A DNA stretch of 64,000 bases from Levilactobacillus yonginensis (GCF_964065165.1 NZ_OZ061549.1:496001-560000), one strand, 5' to 3'; positions 1-8,303 are shown, counted from the first letter of the stretch. The notes: generated from the letters alone by a model not told the origin. Numbers and translations: made by a program.

Positions 1-129
1 ATGGGCTTAGGTCACAACCCATCCAGAAAGAGTGTCATGTACTACCGCAACCGCGATGAGGGAATCCAGAAAGTGGATATCCAAGCCGTTAAGCTCCGTT
101 ACAAGTTACCGGCTGGCGAAGCAAGTTAG
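1..129 (+). CDS. C-terminal end of a matrixin-type (M10) metalloprotease, 5' end outside window
   Basis: The frame is open from base 1 to the TAG at 127-129 and reads MGLGHN, then SVMYYRN. This matches the end of the HExxHxxGxxH zinc motif of matrixin-like peptidases, with the last His in GLGHN, followed by the SVMY Met-turn. Only about 42 residues are visible, so signal peptide, prodomain and the first two zinc ligands lie upstream of the window. Such proteins in lactobacilli are small secreted or lipid-anchored zinc proteases of unknown substrate. The Met at base 1 is an internal residue, not a start. The gene is followed closely by a terminator hairpin. The family assignment rests on a short stretch but the motif spacing is characteristic. 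Confidence 0.7.
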   Translation: MGLGHNPSRKSVMYYRNRDEGIQKVDIQAVKLRYKLPAGEAS

Positions 130-137
130 GACTTTAG

Positions 138-180
138 AACGTTACCATGGGGGCCGAGCTCTCAATGGTAACGTTTTTTT
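138..180 (+). terminator. Rho-independent terminator after the protease
   Basis: A perfect 11-bp stem (138-148 pairing with 165-175) is followed by a run of seven T. It lies 8 bases after the protease stop codon. Confidence 0.85.
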
Positions 181-199
181 AATCAAATTAGTTGTAATT

Positions 200-231
200 T
201 TGACAAACAAGCTTAAACTAGGAATAAGCTT
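200..231 (+). promoter_or_regulatory. Probable msrBA promoter overlapped by a small inverted repeat
   Basis: TTGACA at 200-205 is a perfect -35 box. A weak -10 (AATAAG, 223-228) lies 17 bases on. The inverted repeat AAGCTTA (209-215) / TAAGCTT (225-231) covers the spacer and -10, as an operator would. The regulator is unknown. Confidence 0.4.
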
Positions 232-264
232 ATTAGTTGTGCACAATTGATTGGAGGAATCTGA

Positions 265-705
265 ATGGCATCTCAAGAGAATCAGGCAGATTTAAAGAAA
301 CGACTGACGGCTGAACAATTCGCCGTTACCCAGCACGCGGCCACAGAGGCGGCGTTCACTGGTGAGTACGATCAATTTTACGAACCTGGTATCTACGTCG
401 ACGTAGTGAGTGGTCAACCATTGTTTAGCTCCACCGATAAGTATGACGCTGGTTGCGGTTGGCCATCCTTTACCAAACCGATCGACGCGGCCAACGTCAA
501 AGAAAACACGGATCACTCGTTCGGTATGGTGCGACAAGAAGTCCGAAGTACCGACGCCGCATCCCATCTCGGGCACGTCTTCAACGACGGTCCCACAGAG
601 GCCGGTGGTCTCCGCTACTGTATCAACTCCGCAGCGCTGAAGTTTATTCCAGCCAGTGAGTTAGAATCTAAAGGTTATCATGATTTTGAGCAACTCTTTA
701 ACTAA
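265..705 (+). CDS. msrB: Peptide-methionine (R)-S-oxide reductase MsrB
   Basis: Reduces the R epimer of methionine sulfoxide in oxidised proteins, in the cytoplasm, using thioredoxin. The 146-residue protein has the SelR fold hallmarks: GCGWPSF near residue 65, LGHVFNDGP near 102, and RYCINS near 117, whose Cys is the catalytic nucleophile. The GCGW segment contains one Cys and no zinc CxxC pairs are visible, so this appears to be the zinc-free type. ATG 265 is preceded by GGAGG at 253-257. It is the first gene of an operon with msrA, 17 bases downstream; the two enzymes cover both sulfoxide epimers. Confidence 0.95.
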   Translation: MASQENQADLKKRLTAEQFAVTQHAATEAAFTGEYDQFYEPGIYVDVVSGQPLFSSTDKYDAGCGWPSFTKPIDAANVKENTDHSFGMVRQEVRSTDAASHLGHVFNDGPTEAGGLRYCINSAALKFIPASELESKGYHDFEQLFN

Positions 706-722
706 ACAGGAAGGGTGAGTCG

Positions 723-1244
723 ATGAGTCAACTTGAAACAGCTATTTTTGCTGGCGGATGTTTTTGGTGCATGGTCCAACCGTTTGATACACAACCAGGC
801 ATTGAATCCGTTATCTCCGGCTATACTGGTGGGCATACCGTTAATCCAACCTACGCTGAGGTTGCGAGCCACACCACCGGCCATACCGAAGCTGTTAAGA
901 TTACATTCGATCCGGCCATCATCAGTTACGCGCAACTGGTTGAAATTTATTGGCGACAAACTGATCCCACGGACGCCAGCGGTCAGTTCCAAGACCGTGG
1001 TGACAGCTACCGCCCAGTTATCTACGTTAATAGTCCTGAGCAGCGTCGGGTAGCAGCAGCTTCTAAGACGCGCTTGGCAGCCAGTGAACGCTTCGATGAT
1101 CCGATTGTCACGACGATTGAGGATGCACAGCCGTTTTATCCCGCTGAGGAGGAACATCAGGACTTCTACAAACGTAATCCATTTCGTTATCAGATTGAAG
1201 AAATGGGTGGTCGCCAAGACTTTATCCAAAATAAATGGCGTTAA
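723..1244 (+). CDS. msrA: Peptide-methionine (S)-S-oxide reductase MsrA
   Basis: Reduces the S epimer of methionine sulfoxide. The N-terminal GCFWC motif near residues 12-16 carries the catalytic Cys; the following ISGYTGG and later DPTD / [15 protein letters not shown] stretches are typical of the family. Length 173 residues is normal. AGGAAGGG precedes the ATG. It is cotranscribed with msrB upstream, and a NUDIX hydrolase follows 34 bases later, so the operon may pair repair of oxidised proteins with clean-up of oxidised nucleotides (inference). Confidence 0.95.
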   Translation: MSQLETAIFAGGCFWCMVQPFDTQPGIESVISGYTGGHTVNPTYAEVASHTTGHTEAVKITFDPAIISYAQLVEIYWRQTDPTDASGQFQDRGDSYRPVIYVNSPEQRRVAAASKTRLAASERFDDPIVTTIEDAQPFYPAEEEHQDFYKRNPFRYQIEEMGGRQDFIQNKWR

Positions 1245-1278
1245 TACCCATTCTGTATGCTACAATTATGGGTAAAGG

Positions 1279-1734
1279 ATGGTGTTTGTAGTGGGATATG
1301 TACGTCATTTACGGCAACAAGTTGGTCAGGAACCCTTAATTGTGGTTGGTTCCGCAGCGGTCGTTTGTCGTCAGCAGCAACTCTTGTTGATCAAACGCAC
1401 AGATAATTTGCTTTGGGGACTGCCAGCCGGGTCCAAGGAACTCAATGAAAGTGTTGAGGACACGGCACGGCGTGAATTACGGGAGGAAGCTGGCTTAATC
1501 GCAACTGATGCCAAACTCATGACGGTCGCCAGTGGTTCAGGCATGCAATACACGTATCCAAACGGCGATCCGATTGATTCAGTCACAGTTGTCTATGCGT
1601 TAACGGTGACTGGTGAAGCACAGCCGGATAACGTCGAGACTAGCTCAGCCAAATTTTTTGACCTGCAGCGGTTACCAGAAAATCTAACGCCACTGACGAA
1701 ACAAATCCTACGAGAGCTCACACTAATCAAATAA
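1279..1734 (+). CDS. NUDIX hydrolase
   Basis: Contains a complete Nudix box, GX5EX7REUXEEXGU, starting at the GSKELNE stretch near residue 52 and ending in REEAGL, which binds the divalent metal and hydrolyses a nucleoside-diphosphate-X substrate. The exact substrate cannot be read from sequence. The ATG at 1279 abuts its purine-rich AAAGGA, whereas GTG 1291 has that sequence at a normal distance and would give an N-terminus (MGYVRHLRQQVG) like family members, so 1291 may be the true start. It lies downstream of msrBA and ends just before a strong terminator. Confidence 0.88.
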   Translation: MVFVVGYVRHLRQQVGQEPLIVVGSAAVVCRQQQLLLIKRTDNLLWGLPAGSKELNESVEDTARRELREEAGLIATDAKLMTVASGSGMQYTYPNGDPIDSVTVVYALTVTGEAQPDNVETSSAKFFDLQRLPENLTPLTKQILRELTLIK

Positions 1735-1743
1735 CGTAAAACT

Positions 1744-1797
1744 AATCAGCAAATTGAGACGTTGTAAGTTAGCGTTTCAATTTGCTGATTTTTTCTT
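1744..1797 (+). terminator. Rho-independent terminator of the msrBA-NUDIX operon
   Basis: An 18-bp stem with one mismatch (1744-1761 with 1773-1790) is followed by TTTTTTCTT. Confidence 0.9.
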
Positions 1798-2820
1798 GCT
1801 AATTAAGGTTGATGAGTCTGAGACTAGCTTTTGGGTCTACTTTCGATAATATATATTATGTAAAGTAGAATAAATTTTCGATTTATAATTGAAGAATGAC
1901 CATTCCCTTTCTTTTACATGTGTTGTTATTTTTTTGCAACGTTACTTATATACTTGCTGCTAAAAAACATAGCAGCTAAGTTGCACAGCAAGTTACTGAC
2001 GACATCCGTGTGTCGACTGATTATGATGCTCAGAAAATTGTTTGAGTCACCGCTGACTGAGCTTATCCATCGACTTACCGATGTAATCGTCTGTTTGTAG
2101 CCAAATTAGTTTAATTTCGATTAAGCGCTACGGTCTGTCAGCAAACCTATTTATCGGTTAAAATCAGCCAAAACTGGCAATTTACAGGCGCATTCTCCGT
2201 TAATTTCATGGTCAGGTCTCCGTCTAAAGTCTGAACGTGTGCTTAGAATCAACGTCCAAAATCACGTTTTGACAGTCGCACCCAGCAGCACTTGGTTCTG
2301 TGCCATTTCTGTCGGTTCTTAAGCCAAAGTACCAGACACATACGGACTACCAAACAATAATCAAAAACTTACTAGCTGACCAGCTCAGTGATGGCAGTTG
2401 CTGAGCTGGTCAGCTAGAGTTTCCAAATAGTTTGACAGATCCGATTGCTAACGTTGGCATCAACGACTGGTTAGCTGGGATTTTGTTAAACGCCGTCCGA
2501 GTTGATGTTTAGGTGCTATTTTTCTTGAATATGATACAACATGCGTGACGTGTTATGTGCCTAAATACTGTTGCTACAGTGATTATAGCTTGATAATTAC
2601 TGATTTCATCCAACATGCTTAAGTAGCTTAAACGCCCGACAACTGCTACTGTACCAGTATTTAGCAAGATTTGAACGTACCGTAAATAACACTATTCTTC
2701 AACCAATATAAGCTTGTAGCTCAAACACCGAAGAACGCCTATATAACAGGCATTACGTCCATTTTTTACTCCAGCATGCTAACTGACCCTACAGGTCATA
2801 CCGGTACTATTCAGGTCACT
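1798..2820. other. About 1 kb without a supported gene, next to the presumed terminus
   Basis: No ORF here has a ribosome binding site plus recognisable protein. The longest (1918-2100, plus) is hydrophobic at its start but has no family match I know and no GGAGG. The stretch contains one striking 17-bp inverted repeat (separate entry) and otherwise looks like decayed sequence. Confidence 0.5.
2372..2417. repeat. Perfect 17-bp inverted repeat with 12-nt loop
   Basis: 2372-2388 and 2401-2417 are exact reverse complements, separated by 12 bases. There is no T-run on the plus side (AGTTTCC follows), so it is not an ordinary terminator for a plus-strand gene, and no gene ends nearby. It could be a terminator remnant, a protein-binding site or a structured RNA. 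Confidence 0.75.
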
Positions 2821-2852
2821 ACTTTCATTAAAACAAATATTTTAAAGATAGT
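2821..2852 (+). other. dif: Candidate dif recombination site (XerS target)
   Basis: Two 13-bp half-sites (2821-2833 and 2840-2852) are inverted relative to one another with two mismatches and a 6-bp spacer, the architecture of a Xer dif site. It lies 90 bp before the xerS start codon. In streptococci and lactococci the single-recombinase XerS system uses a dif site just upstream of xerS. The gene-strand switch at this point supports a terminus. Assignment is by architecture and position, not by a verified consensus match. Confidence 0.55.
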
Positions 2853-2942
2853 AGTCGCTAAAAATAAGGCGGGGGGCTTGCTAATTTGGTCATTCACCGG
2901 TATCATATAGCATATGAGAACATATGTTTGGAGGCCACTTCT

Positions 2943-4007
2943 ATGGAGAAACAACATTACTTAAAATTAATTAGCGAAGAGTTGGCCACTGCACCTTGGT
3001 ACGTCCAGGAATACTACCAAGCCAAAGCGACAGTGCCCCTGTCTCCAGCCACCCTCTATCAGTACCTAACCGAATACCGCCGCTTCTTCAACTGGCTGAT
3101 CAGTGAAGATTTGACGCCGGCCGGCCACCCTGCTGACATTGATATTCAGGTGCTGGCCACCTTAAAGAAGGAAACCGTTGAGCTATACAAGTCTGCCCTG
3201 TTGAATCAAACTAAGCTCACAGGTGCCCCTGGTAGTCGAACCCATCCAACCATCAACCGCTCATTAAACGCCCTCTCATCGCTCTTCAAGTACCTAACGG
3301 AAGACACCGAAGACGAGCACGGTGAAGCTTACTTCGACCGTAACGTGATGCACAAGATTGCTCTGGTACGAACCAGTGAGACCTACGCGACACGGGCTGC
3401 CAACCTGAAAACCAAACTCATGCTGGGCGACACGGATCATGATTATCTGGCCTTTATCGATGAAAAATATGACGATCTATTGTCGCCGGCTAAGAAACGG
3501 TATTTTCACCGGGATAAACAGCGGGACCTGGCCATCAACGCCCTGCTGTTAGGTAGTGGCTTGCGTGTCTCTGAGGCCGCCAATGCTGACTTGCGCCATC
3601 TGAACCTGAAGACGGGCACGATTGGCGTGGTCCGTAAGGGTGGTCAACGGGATACGGTGCCGATTGCGCCATGGACGTTGACCTACATTCAAGACTACGT
3701 CGACCACCGAACGGCAATTTATCACGCTACCAACGGTGACCGGGCCCTATTTCTCAGTAGCTATCGCGGCCAAGCATCGCGCATGCAGGCCAATTCCATG
3801 GAAAAAATGGTGGCCAAGTATTCCTCTGCGTTTAAGGTCCGTATCACACCGCACAAGCTCCGTCACACGTTAGCCTCAAAACTCTACCTGGCCACCAAGA
3901 ACGAACAGCTCGTGGCCACTCAGTTAGGACAGAACTCAACCAGTGCGACCGGACTGTACACCCATATCATTGATGAGGAACAGCGACATGGGCTGGAGAA
4001 AATGTAA
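2943..4007 (+). CDS. xerS: Tyrosine recombinase XerS
   Basis: Single-component Xer recombinase that resolves chromosome dimers at dif. The 354-residue protein resembles streptococcal XerS along its length: an N-terminal core-binding domain with the APWYVQEYYQAK and TLYQYLTEYRRFFNWL stretches, then the catalytic domain with Arg in SGLRVSEA, Lys in RKGGQRD, HKLRHT (His and Arg) and the Tyr nucleophile in GLYTHI. The position usually occupied by His in LGH is Gln (codon 330, LGQNST), which is unusual. An upstream in-frame start at 2886 is possible, but GGAGG at 2930-2934 favours ATG 2943, which also fits the usual family length of about 356. The dif-like site sits just upstream. Confidence 0.9.
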   Translation: MEKQHYLKLISEELATAPWYVQEYYQAKATVPLSPATLYQYLTEYRRFFNWLISEDLTPAGHPADIDIQVLATLKKETVELYKSALLNQTKLTGAPGSRTHPTINRSLNALSSLFKYLTEDTEDEHGEAYFDRNVMHKIALVRTSETYATRAANLKTKLMLGDTDHDYLAFIDEKYDDLLSPAKKRYFHRDKQRDLAINALLLGSGLRVSEAANADLRHLNLKTGTIGVVRKGGQRDTVPIAPWTLTYIQDYVDHRTAIYHATNGDRALFLSSYRGQASRMQANSMEKMVAKYSSAFKVRITPHKLRHTLASKLYLATKNEQLVATQLGQNSTSATGLYTHIIDEEQRHGLEKM

Positions 4008-4039
4008 TTATCAACCAGTAAAAACAGCTGACGAATTTG

Positions 4040-4080
4040 AAGAGCCAGACTTCCTGGAAACGGAAATCTGGCTCTTGTTG
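4040..4080. terminator. Stem-loop between convergent xerS and the metal-binding pseudogene
   Basis: 15-bp stem with one mismatch (4040-4054 with 4062-4076). The T-tail is weak, so it is called a probable terminator on position. Confidence 0.55.
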
Positions 4081-4126
4081 ACTTCATTCTGAACATCACC
4101 GATATAGAGAGTAAGGCAACTTTACC

Positions 4127-4855
4127 TTACTGTAAAATCTTTGCAAGCTGCTGATACTGACTGATCATCCATTCAGCATAATCTTTATTTGCAGGCAGGG
4201 TCTCTGTAACTGGGAGTACTGGTATCTTATTCTTCTTAGACATGTCCACTAGATTATTGACCAACTTACTATCCACCTGTTCATTAAAGACAAAGAAGGC
4301 TATTTTGTGTTTCTTTAACCCATCTTGCATCTTTGAAATTGTCTTTGGCGCTGGATCACTTTGGTTTTCAACTGCCATTTCAAAACTCTGATTGGCAACC
4401 TTGAATCCGAGTGCGTTAACGGCATAATCAAAAACTGGTTCGCTGACGTAAACCTGCTTCTGAGTCATCTTAAGATTCATTTTCTTAATTCTTTGAATCT
4501 CCTTGTTAATTCCAGATAGTGACTTGATGTACTTCTCCGCATTTTTTTCAAAGTAGGTCTTATTTTCTGGCTGTTTCTTGGCAAATTGTTTTGCTAGTGC
4601 CTTCGCTAAAATTGGCATGGTTGATGGCCGGTACCACAAGCGCGGGTTATCGCCACCCTCTTTGCCGAGTGAATCATTGCCGACTTTGATATAAGTACCA
4701 TCGCCACCATCCGCAAGCTTGTTCATCCACGCATCATAGCCCACACCGTTTGCAACTACCACATCAGCACCATAAACCTTCTAGCAACACTTGGCGTTGG
4801 TTCATAGTCATGCGAATCCATTATGCCAAGCTGATTGGTATCCCAGCAGTTGGTG
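4127..4855 (-). pseudogene. Broken metal ABC transporter substrate-binding lipoprotein (ZnuA/MntA/TroA family)
   Basis: The intact part (4127-4762, about 211 residues) carries TroA-family landmarks: ADVVVANGVGYD, the domain-linking helix, SEPVFDYAVNALGF, and the C-terminal PVLPVTETLP. Upstream, a different frame encodes MDSHDYEPTPSVAR, the segment with the first metal-binding His; loss of one A near 4777-4783 puts it out of frame with KVYGADVV. Before about 4855 neither signal peptide nor lipobox can be read. The usual NPHxW histidine is Arg (NPRLWY). No ABC ATPase or permease is adjacent. It is a dead remnant of a zinc or manganese importer. Confidence 0.8.
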
Positions 4856-4934
4856 GTTTAATCAAGTTTTACTGATAAGAACTTTCAAAAATCAAAACAC
4901 CCACAAAACTTTACTAATTAGGATAGGATGCCAC

Positions 4935-4977
4935 AAAATGACTAACTCCGCATGATCTCACGGTGTTAGTCATTTTT
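4935..4977. terminator. Rho-independent terminator, T-rich on the plus side
   Basis: 16-bp stem with one mismatch (4935-4950 with 4961-4976), 10-nt loop, then TTTTT on plus and TTTT on minus. Confidence 0.75.
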
Positions 4978-5086
4978 CTGTGCGCTTAGTTTACGAGTTT
5001 CCTATTAAATTGAAAACACATTCTACTTGTCATTTTCTTCTACTCAGCTTGATGACCAACTGAGTCGTGTTAAGCTCAAGCTTACG

Positions 5087-5434
5087 TTAATTAGTCAATT
5101 GGTAGCTTGCATCAACGAGTTTCTTCAAAGCTTCTTTTGATGGTAACTGGCTAATATCCAGGGTGATCCAGTGTTGCTTTGTAAAGTGCTGCCCTGGCAA
5201 GATATATGGCATCGTATCAACGAGTTCATCAATGTTTCCGGGGTTGCATTTCAAATCAAGGTACAAAGCGCCATCTTTCTCATAGGCGAGCCCAAATATT
5301 TTCTTGCTGGCCGCGTGTCGTAACGCGTCAAACACAATCCGATTGCGGCGCCCCGGGGCGTTAAACGGCTCATCAACACTAACCTTCTTGCCCTCGCTAC
5401 TGAATGCAATGAGGGCCTCTTTTGACATTTCCAT
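5087..5434 (-). CDS. MmcQ/YjbR family protein, copy 1
   Basis: A 115-residue protein of the MmcQ/YjbR family (CyaY-like fold, usually called DNA-binding but of unproven function). Typical features are the central GLAYEKDGALYLDLKCNP strand pair, the YILPGQHFTKQHWITLD motif and the final LVDASYQLT. ATG 5434 follows an AGGAGG-like sequence. It is the downstream member of a cassette: isochorismatase, DUF915 lipoprotein, YjbR, all minus strand. A second copy, about 85 percent identical by eye, sits at 10340-10687 in the same relative place, showing that the cassette was duplicated. Confidence 0.85.
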   Translation of the reverse strand: MEMSKEALIAFSSEGKKVSVDEPFNAPGRRNRIVFDALRHAASKKIFGLAYEKDGALYLDLKCNPGNIDELVDTMPYILPGQHFTKQHWITLDISQLPSKEALKKLVDASYQLTN

Positions 5435-5511
5435 AAGTATGCCTCCTCTTCACTAATGCAATGGTGTTATGTAGTCTAAGATATTAGTGCTTTACTAGAT
5501 CTTCACAACCC

Positions 5512-6354
5512 CTAGTTCCGTAGAAAATGAATCAGCAGGCGGTCTACTCGCACATTATCATGTAGCTTACTGTGTTGAGCACCTTGTCCCGTGATTTTCT
5601 GTTCCTGGTAGGACTTGGCCCGGCCAGCAACCAAGTACCGCAATGACTGGGATGAAGCGTTACTGACGGAACCATCAGAATGAGAGCCATCATCCTTATC
5701 GCCATAGATATTCAGTACCGAAATTTGGTTCCTCGGATAAGTCTGCCGGAGTGGTAACAGAGCCTGGTACTCCGGCTGCATCTTCTCAGGCTGCCCATTG
5801 GAACGCAACTTCATCCGGTTAGGTTCATCATTCATTCCCAAAATGCCGTTAAAGTGACCGGCAATGTCGACCTGCTTTTGTAGTTTAGGTAGATTGGCCT
5901 GATTCTGCCGTAAATAATACATAATAGCCATATTACCCATCGAATGACCCACGACGTTGAACTTTTTAGTCTGATAAGTTTGTTGTAGCTTAACAACCGT
6001 TGCCTTGGCCCACCGACCCCATTGCTCAGGACTTGAGTTCCGACTATCCTGATAATCGACCTCGACAATGGGATGATAGTCGCCCGTACGAAACTGGCCA
6101 GACAGGGTGACCTTTCCTCGTTTCGAAACGGTGGCCCGCACGATTGTCTTCGTCAACCCGGCATTTACGAGTGCATGGGCCATCTGATTTTCAGCACGGT
6201 AACTACTCCCCCAACCGTGGAAAAATAGCGTTGGTTCATATTTACTAGGATTCGGTAGTTTGGCTGCAGTTGAATGACCGCCACTCACCCCACAGGCCGA
6301 CAGTCCTAACAACAGTAAACTGATTCCCAAAAATTCAATCCACCTTTTTTTCAT
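5512..6354 (-). CDS. DUF915-type alpha/beta hydrolase lipoprotein, copy 1
   Basis: Residues 1-21 form a lipoprotein signal (positive start, hydrophobic core, lipobox LSAC), so the protein is anchored outside the membrane. The mature part is an alpha/beta hydrolase: FFHGWG oxyanion loop near 47, nucleophile elbow GHSMG near 136, Asp in YGDKDDGSHSDG near 217, His in AQHSKLHDN near 260. That completes a Ser-Asp-His triad. Substrate is unknown; members of this family in lactobacilli are often called cell surface hydrolases. Paralogues lie at 10769 (intact) and 18699 (fragment). Confidence 0.88.
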   Translation of the reverse strand: MKKRWIEFLGISLLLLGLSACGVSGGHSTAAKLPNPSKYEPTLFFHGWGSSYRAENQMAHALVNAGLTKTIVRATVSKRGKVTLSGQFRTGDYHPIVEVDYQDSRNSSPEQWGRWAKATVVKLQQTYQTKKFNVVGHSMGNMAIMYYLRQNQANLPKLQKQVDIAGHFNGILGMNDEPNRMKLRSNGQPEKMQPEYQALLPLRQTYPRNQISVLNIYGDKDDGSHSDGSVSNASSQSLRYLVAGRAKSYQEQKITGQGAQHSKLHDNVRVDRLLIHFLRN

Positions 6355-6488
6355 GTGATTTCTCCCCCTATAGTTAACTAAACTTGATAGCCTAAGTATA
6401 AGCCTTTAAGTTAGCTCGAAGGAAAGCTTTATTTTCAAAGCTAACGAAAGCATAGGGGACTTAGCCAGGCGTCTAAAAATATGGCCAA

Positions 6489-6520
6489 CAAAAAAGCTCA
6501 CCGATAACTTCAGTGAGCTT
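6489..6520 (-). terminator. Terminator of isochorismatase copy 1
   Basis: Read on the minus strand, an 8-bp stem (AAGCTCAC / GTGAGCTT) ends in six T, 8 bases past the stop. Confidence 0.85.
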
Positions 6521-6527
6521 GATTTCG

Positions 6528-7025
6528 TTAAGCCTCTAACATCGTGACAAACCGGTGATTCCAAATACCCTCAAAAAAGGCAATGGTCTGGTCAGCCGTC
6601 ATGAATTTATTATCCACGGTAGTCGTTAATCCCCGTGTCATTTGTAAGTCGTAACCAATACCATGGGCAACTTTAGTCGTGGTATCCACGCAGTATTCAA
6701 CCTGAGCACCACAGATTTCTAGTGACTCGGCAGCAAAACTCGTCAATACCCGCCGTAAGTTGGTATGGTAAAAGGCATTTGCGTGATGCTTAGAAACTAA
6801 GGAGTCCGTGTCACGGTAATCAAGGTCGGGAATCAATTCCCAATCGTGGGTTCCTTGTACCAAGTCTTCATCCGAATGCTGGATAAAAACAATGGGCTTT
6901 TTGGCCTTACGGTACGCCGCAATTCGGGCGTTGACACCGGCAAGGACTTGGGGCATGTTCGCTGCGGTCTGTTCACCGTAACAAACACCATTTTGAAGAT
7001 CAATGACTAATAAAACGTCTGCCAT
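6528..7025 (-). CDS. Isochorismatase-family cysteine hydrolase, copy 1
   Basis: A 165-residue member of the isochorismatase-like superfamily (includes nicotinamidases and other amidohydrolases). The triad is visible: Asp in VIDLQNG near residue 9, Lys in SKHHANAF near 79, Cys in EYCVDTT near 110. The actual substrate is unknown. ATG 7025 has GGAGG upstream (minus strand). It has its own terminator and is the upstream member of duplicated cassette 1; copy 2 is at 11970-12467. Confidence 0.88.
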   Translation of the reverse strand: MADVLLVIDLQNGVCYGEQTAANMPQVLAGVNARIAAYRKAKKPIVFIQHSDEDLVQGTHDWELIPDLDYRDTDSLVSKHHANAFYHTNLRRVLTSFAAESLEICGAQVEYCVDTTTKVAHGIGYDLQMTRGLTTTVDNKFMTADQTIAFFEGIWNHRFVTMLEA

Positions 7026-7253
7026 GTTGATGGCCTCCTTCAGGAATCTTTCAAATCAGCTTCTATCATACCTTATTTGTGGAGCCCAACAAACAATAAA
7101 TATTCCAGCATTAAGCTATTTCTAGCTTGATGAGAATAATTCTAACGAGTTGCTTCCACGAATAGCCGCTTCGTACAGTCAAAACACTACATACAAAAAC
7201 TAGAATTCACTGCAAAATGGATTCTAGTATTAGATTCGATGGCTATTAATCGA

Positions 7254-7532
7254 TCACTCTTCATGCATCCATTCATCAAAACTGGGGGTTTTCTTAACAT
7301 CGTAGTAGCCATCCTGATCTATATTAACTTGTTCCACCGGAATGTCCGCAGTTAATTCCTGCCAATCAAGACTGGATGGAAGTTTTTGAAGAACCATTTG
7401 ACCCTCATCATTAAGCGTTATAACCAGTTGTGTGCCGCTGGCAAGGTTTAATCTTCTTCTAAATTCTAACGGAGTAGCCATTTGACCCTTACTCGAAATT
7501 TTAATAATCTTGATATCTTTTATTGGATTCAT
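7254..7532 (-). CDS. Orphan AbrB/MazE-like antitoxin
   Basis: 92 residues starting MNPIKDIK with AGGAG upstream of ATG 7532; a longer reading from 7595 is unlikely. The SSKGQ-LEFRRRLNL-SG-QLVITLN region is a swapped-hairpin AbrB DNA-binding domain and the acidic tail ends FDEWMHEE. It is closely related along its length to the antitoxin at 19464-19742, including LPSSLDW and the FDEWMHEE end, but no PemK/MazF toxin gene lies downstream here (7026-7253 has no coding match). It is therefore either an orphan antitoxin or a survivor of toxin loss. Confidence 0.8.
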   Translation of the reverse strand: MNPIKDIKIIKISSKGQMATPLEFRRRLNLASGTQLVITLNDEGQMVLQKLPSSLDWQELTADIPVEQVNIDQDGYYDVKKTPSFDEWMHEE

Positions 7533-7639
7533 AGTCGTTTCTCCTGAAAATTGATACCTCGAATCTACCAACCGGACCATATGAAGACTAAACAATCAAG
7601 GACATAATCGCTTTCCCATCAATCACTTTTTGGCAACAA

Positions 7640-8029
7640 TTAAACTTGATGATTTTTTAACCATTCAGCAAGGGTTAACATGATCTCTTCATTATCTGGG
7701 CTATTGGTCACACTTAATATAAGGCTCTCACCCTCATCATCACTGAAATACACGTTATGCCCATTAATTCTTAAAAAAGTTAGCCCCGAAATAAGTGCTG
7801 TCCGCTTATTACCATCCAAGAAAATATGCTTCTTAGTAACCTTTTGAATAATAAACGCAACTTTAAGCCAAATATTAGGATATAGTTCTTTTCCAAATAT
7901 TACTTGCTGCGGTTGTTCAACGACAATATCTAACCCTTGTGGGTACTGCACACCGAAAGATTGACTCCGCGCACGAGTGAGAATTTGCCTATTGATACCT
8001 ATAAATTCTTCCTTGGTCAAAAAAATCAT
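7640..8029 (-). CDS. doc: Doc-type Fic-domain toxin
   Basis: 129 residues with the Fic/Doc active-site motif HxFxDGNKR (HIFLDGNKR near residue 68). Doc toxins phosphorylate EF-Tu and stop translation; this is inferred from family. The N-terminus (INRQIL) and the late LTLAEWL helix match the small Doc architecture. Its start overlaps the end of the antitoxin gene by 4 bp (8026-8029), the classical coupled arrangement with the antitoxin first. Confidence 0.88.
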   Translation of the reverse strand: MIFLTKEEFIGINRQILTRARSQSFGVQYPQGLDIVVEQPQQVIFGKELYPNIWLKVAFIIQKVTKKHIFLDGNKRTALISGLTFLRINGHNVYFSDDEGESLILSVTNSPDNEEIMLTLAEWLKNHQV

Positions 8030-8280
8030 AGGTTTTCTAGTCGTTTCATTAAATCAGAATGCTCATCAAATATGTCATTTGCAGTTTCCAAAATGTTAGG
8101 CCTGGCATTTTCAATTTTTCTAAAAGTAACTTCTTTGCCATCTGGAGAAACAATCTTTTCAAAAGTAGTTTCCCCATCCACTTTTAGAAATTCACGATCT
8201 TTTTTGGAGAGTCGAAAAGCATAGGAATTCCCATTTTTAAATAACTTAACAGGCTCATTTAAATTTTCTGGATTAAGCAC
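8026..8280 (-). CDS. Antitoxin partner of Doc (AbrB-like N-terminus)
   Basis: About 84 residues. The first half (EPVKLFKNGNSYAFRLSK) looks like an AbrB/MazE-type swapped-hairpin DNA-binding fold; the second half, ending DIFDEHSDLMKRLENL, would be the toxin-neutralising tail. The frame can be read from TTG 8286, but GGAG lies only 3 bases before it; GTG 8280, 9 bases from GGAG, is the better start. It precedes and overlaps the Doc gene, and its promoter is covered by an 8-bp inverted repeat as expected for autoregulation. Confidence 0.8.
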   Translation of the reverse strand: MLNPENLNEPVKLFKNGNSYAFRLSKKDREFLKVDGETTFEKIVSPDGKEVTFRKIENARPNILETANDIFDEHSDLMKRLENL

Positions 8281-8303
8281 ACACAATCGCTCCTTCCTTT
8301 AAT

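Noticed and set aside
1918..2100. 60-residue plus-strand ORF in the gap before xerS
   Set aside because: No ribosome site, no recognisable family, surrounded by sequence that looks decayed.
4795..4872. Plus-strand open stretch (RWFIVMRIHYAKLIG and on) considered as a transposase tail
   Set aside because: The opposite strand encodes DSHDYEPTPSVAR of the metal-binding protein, which explains the sequence better.
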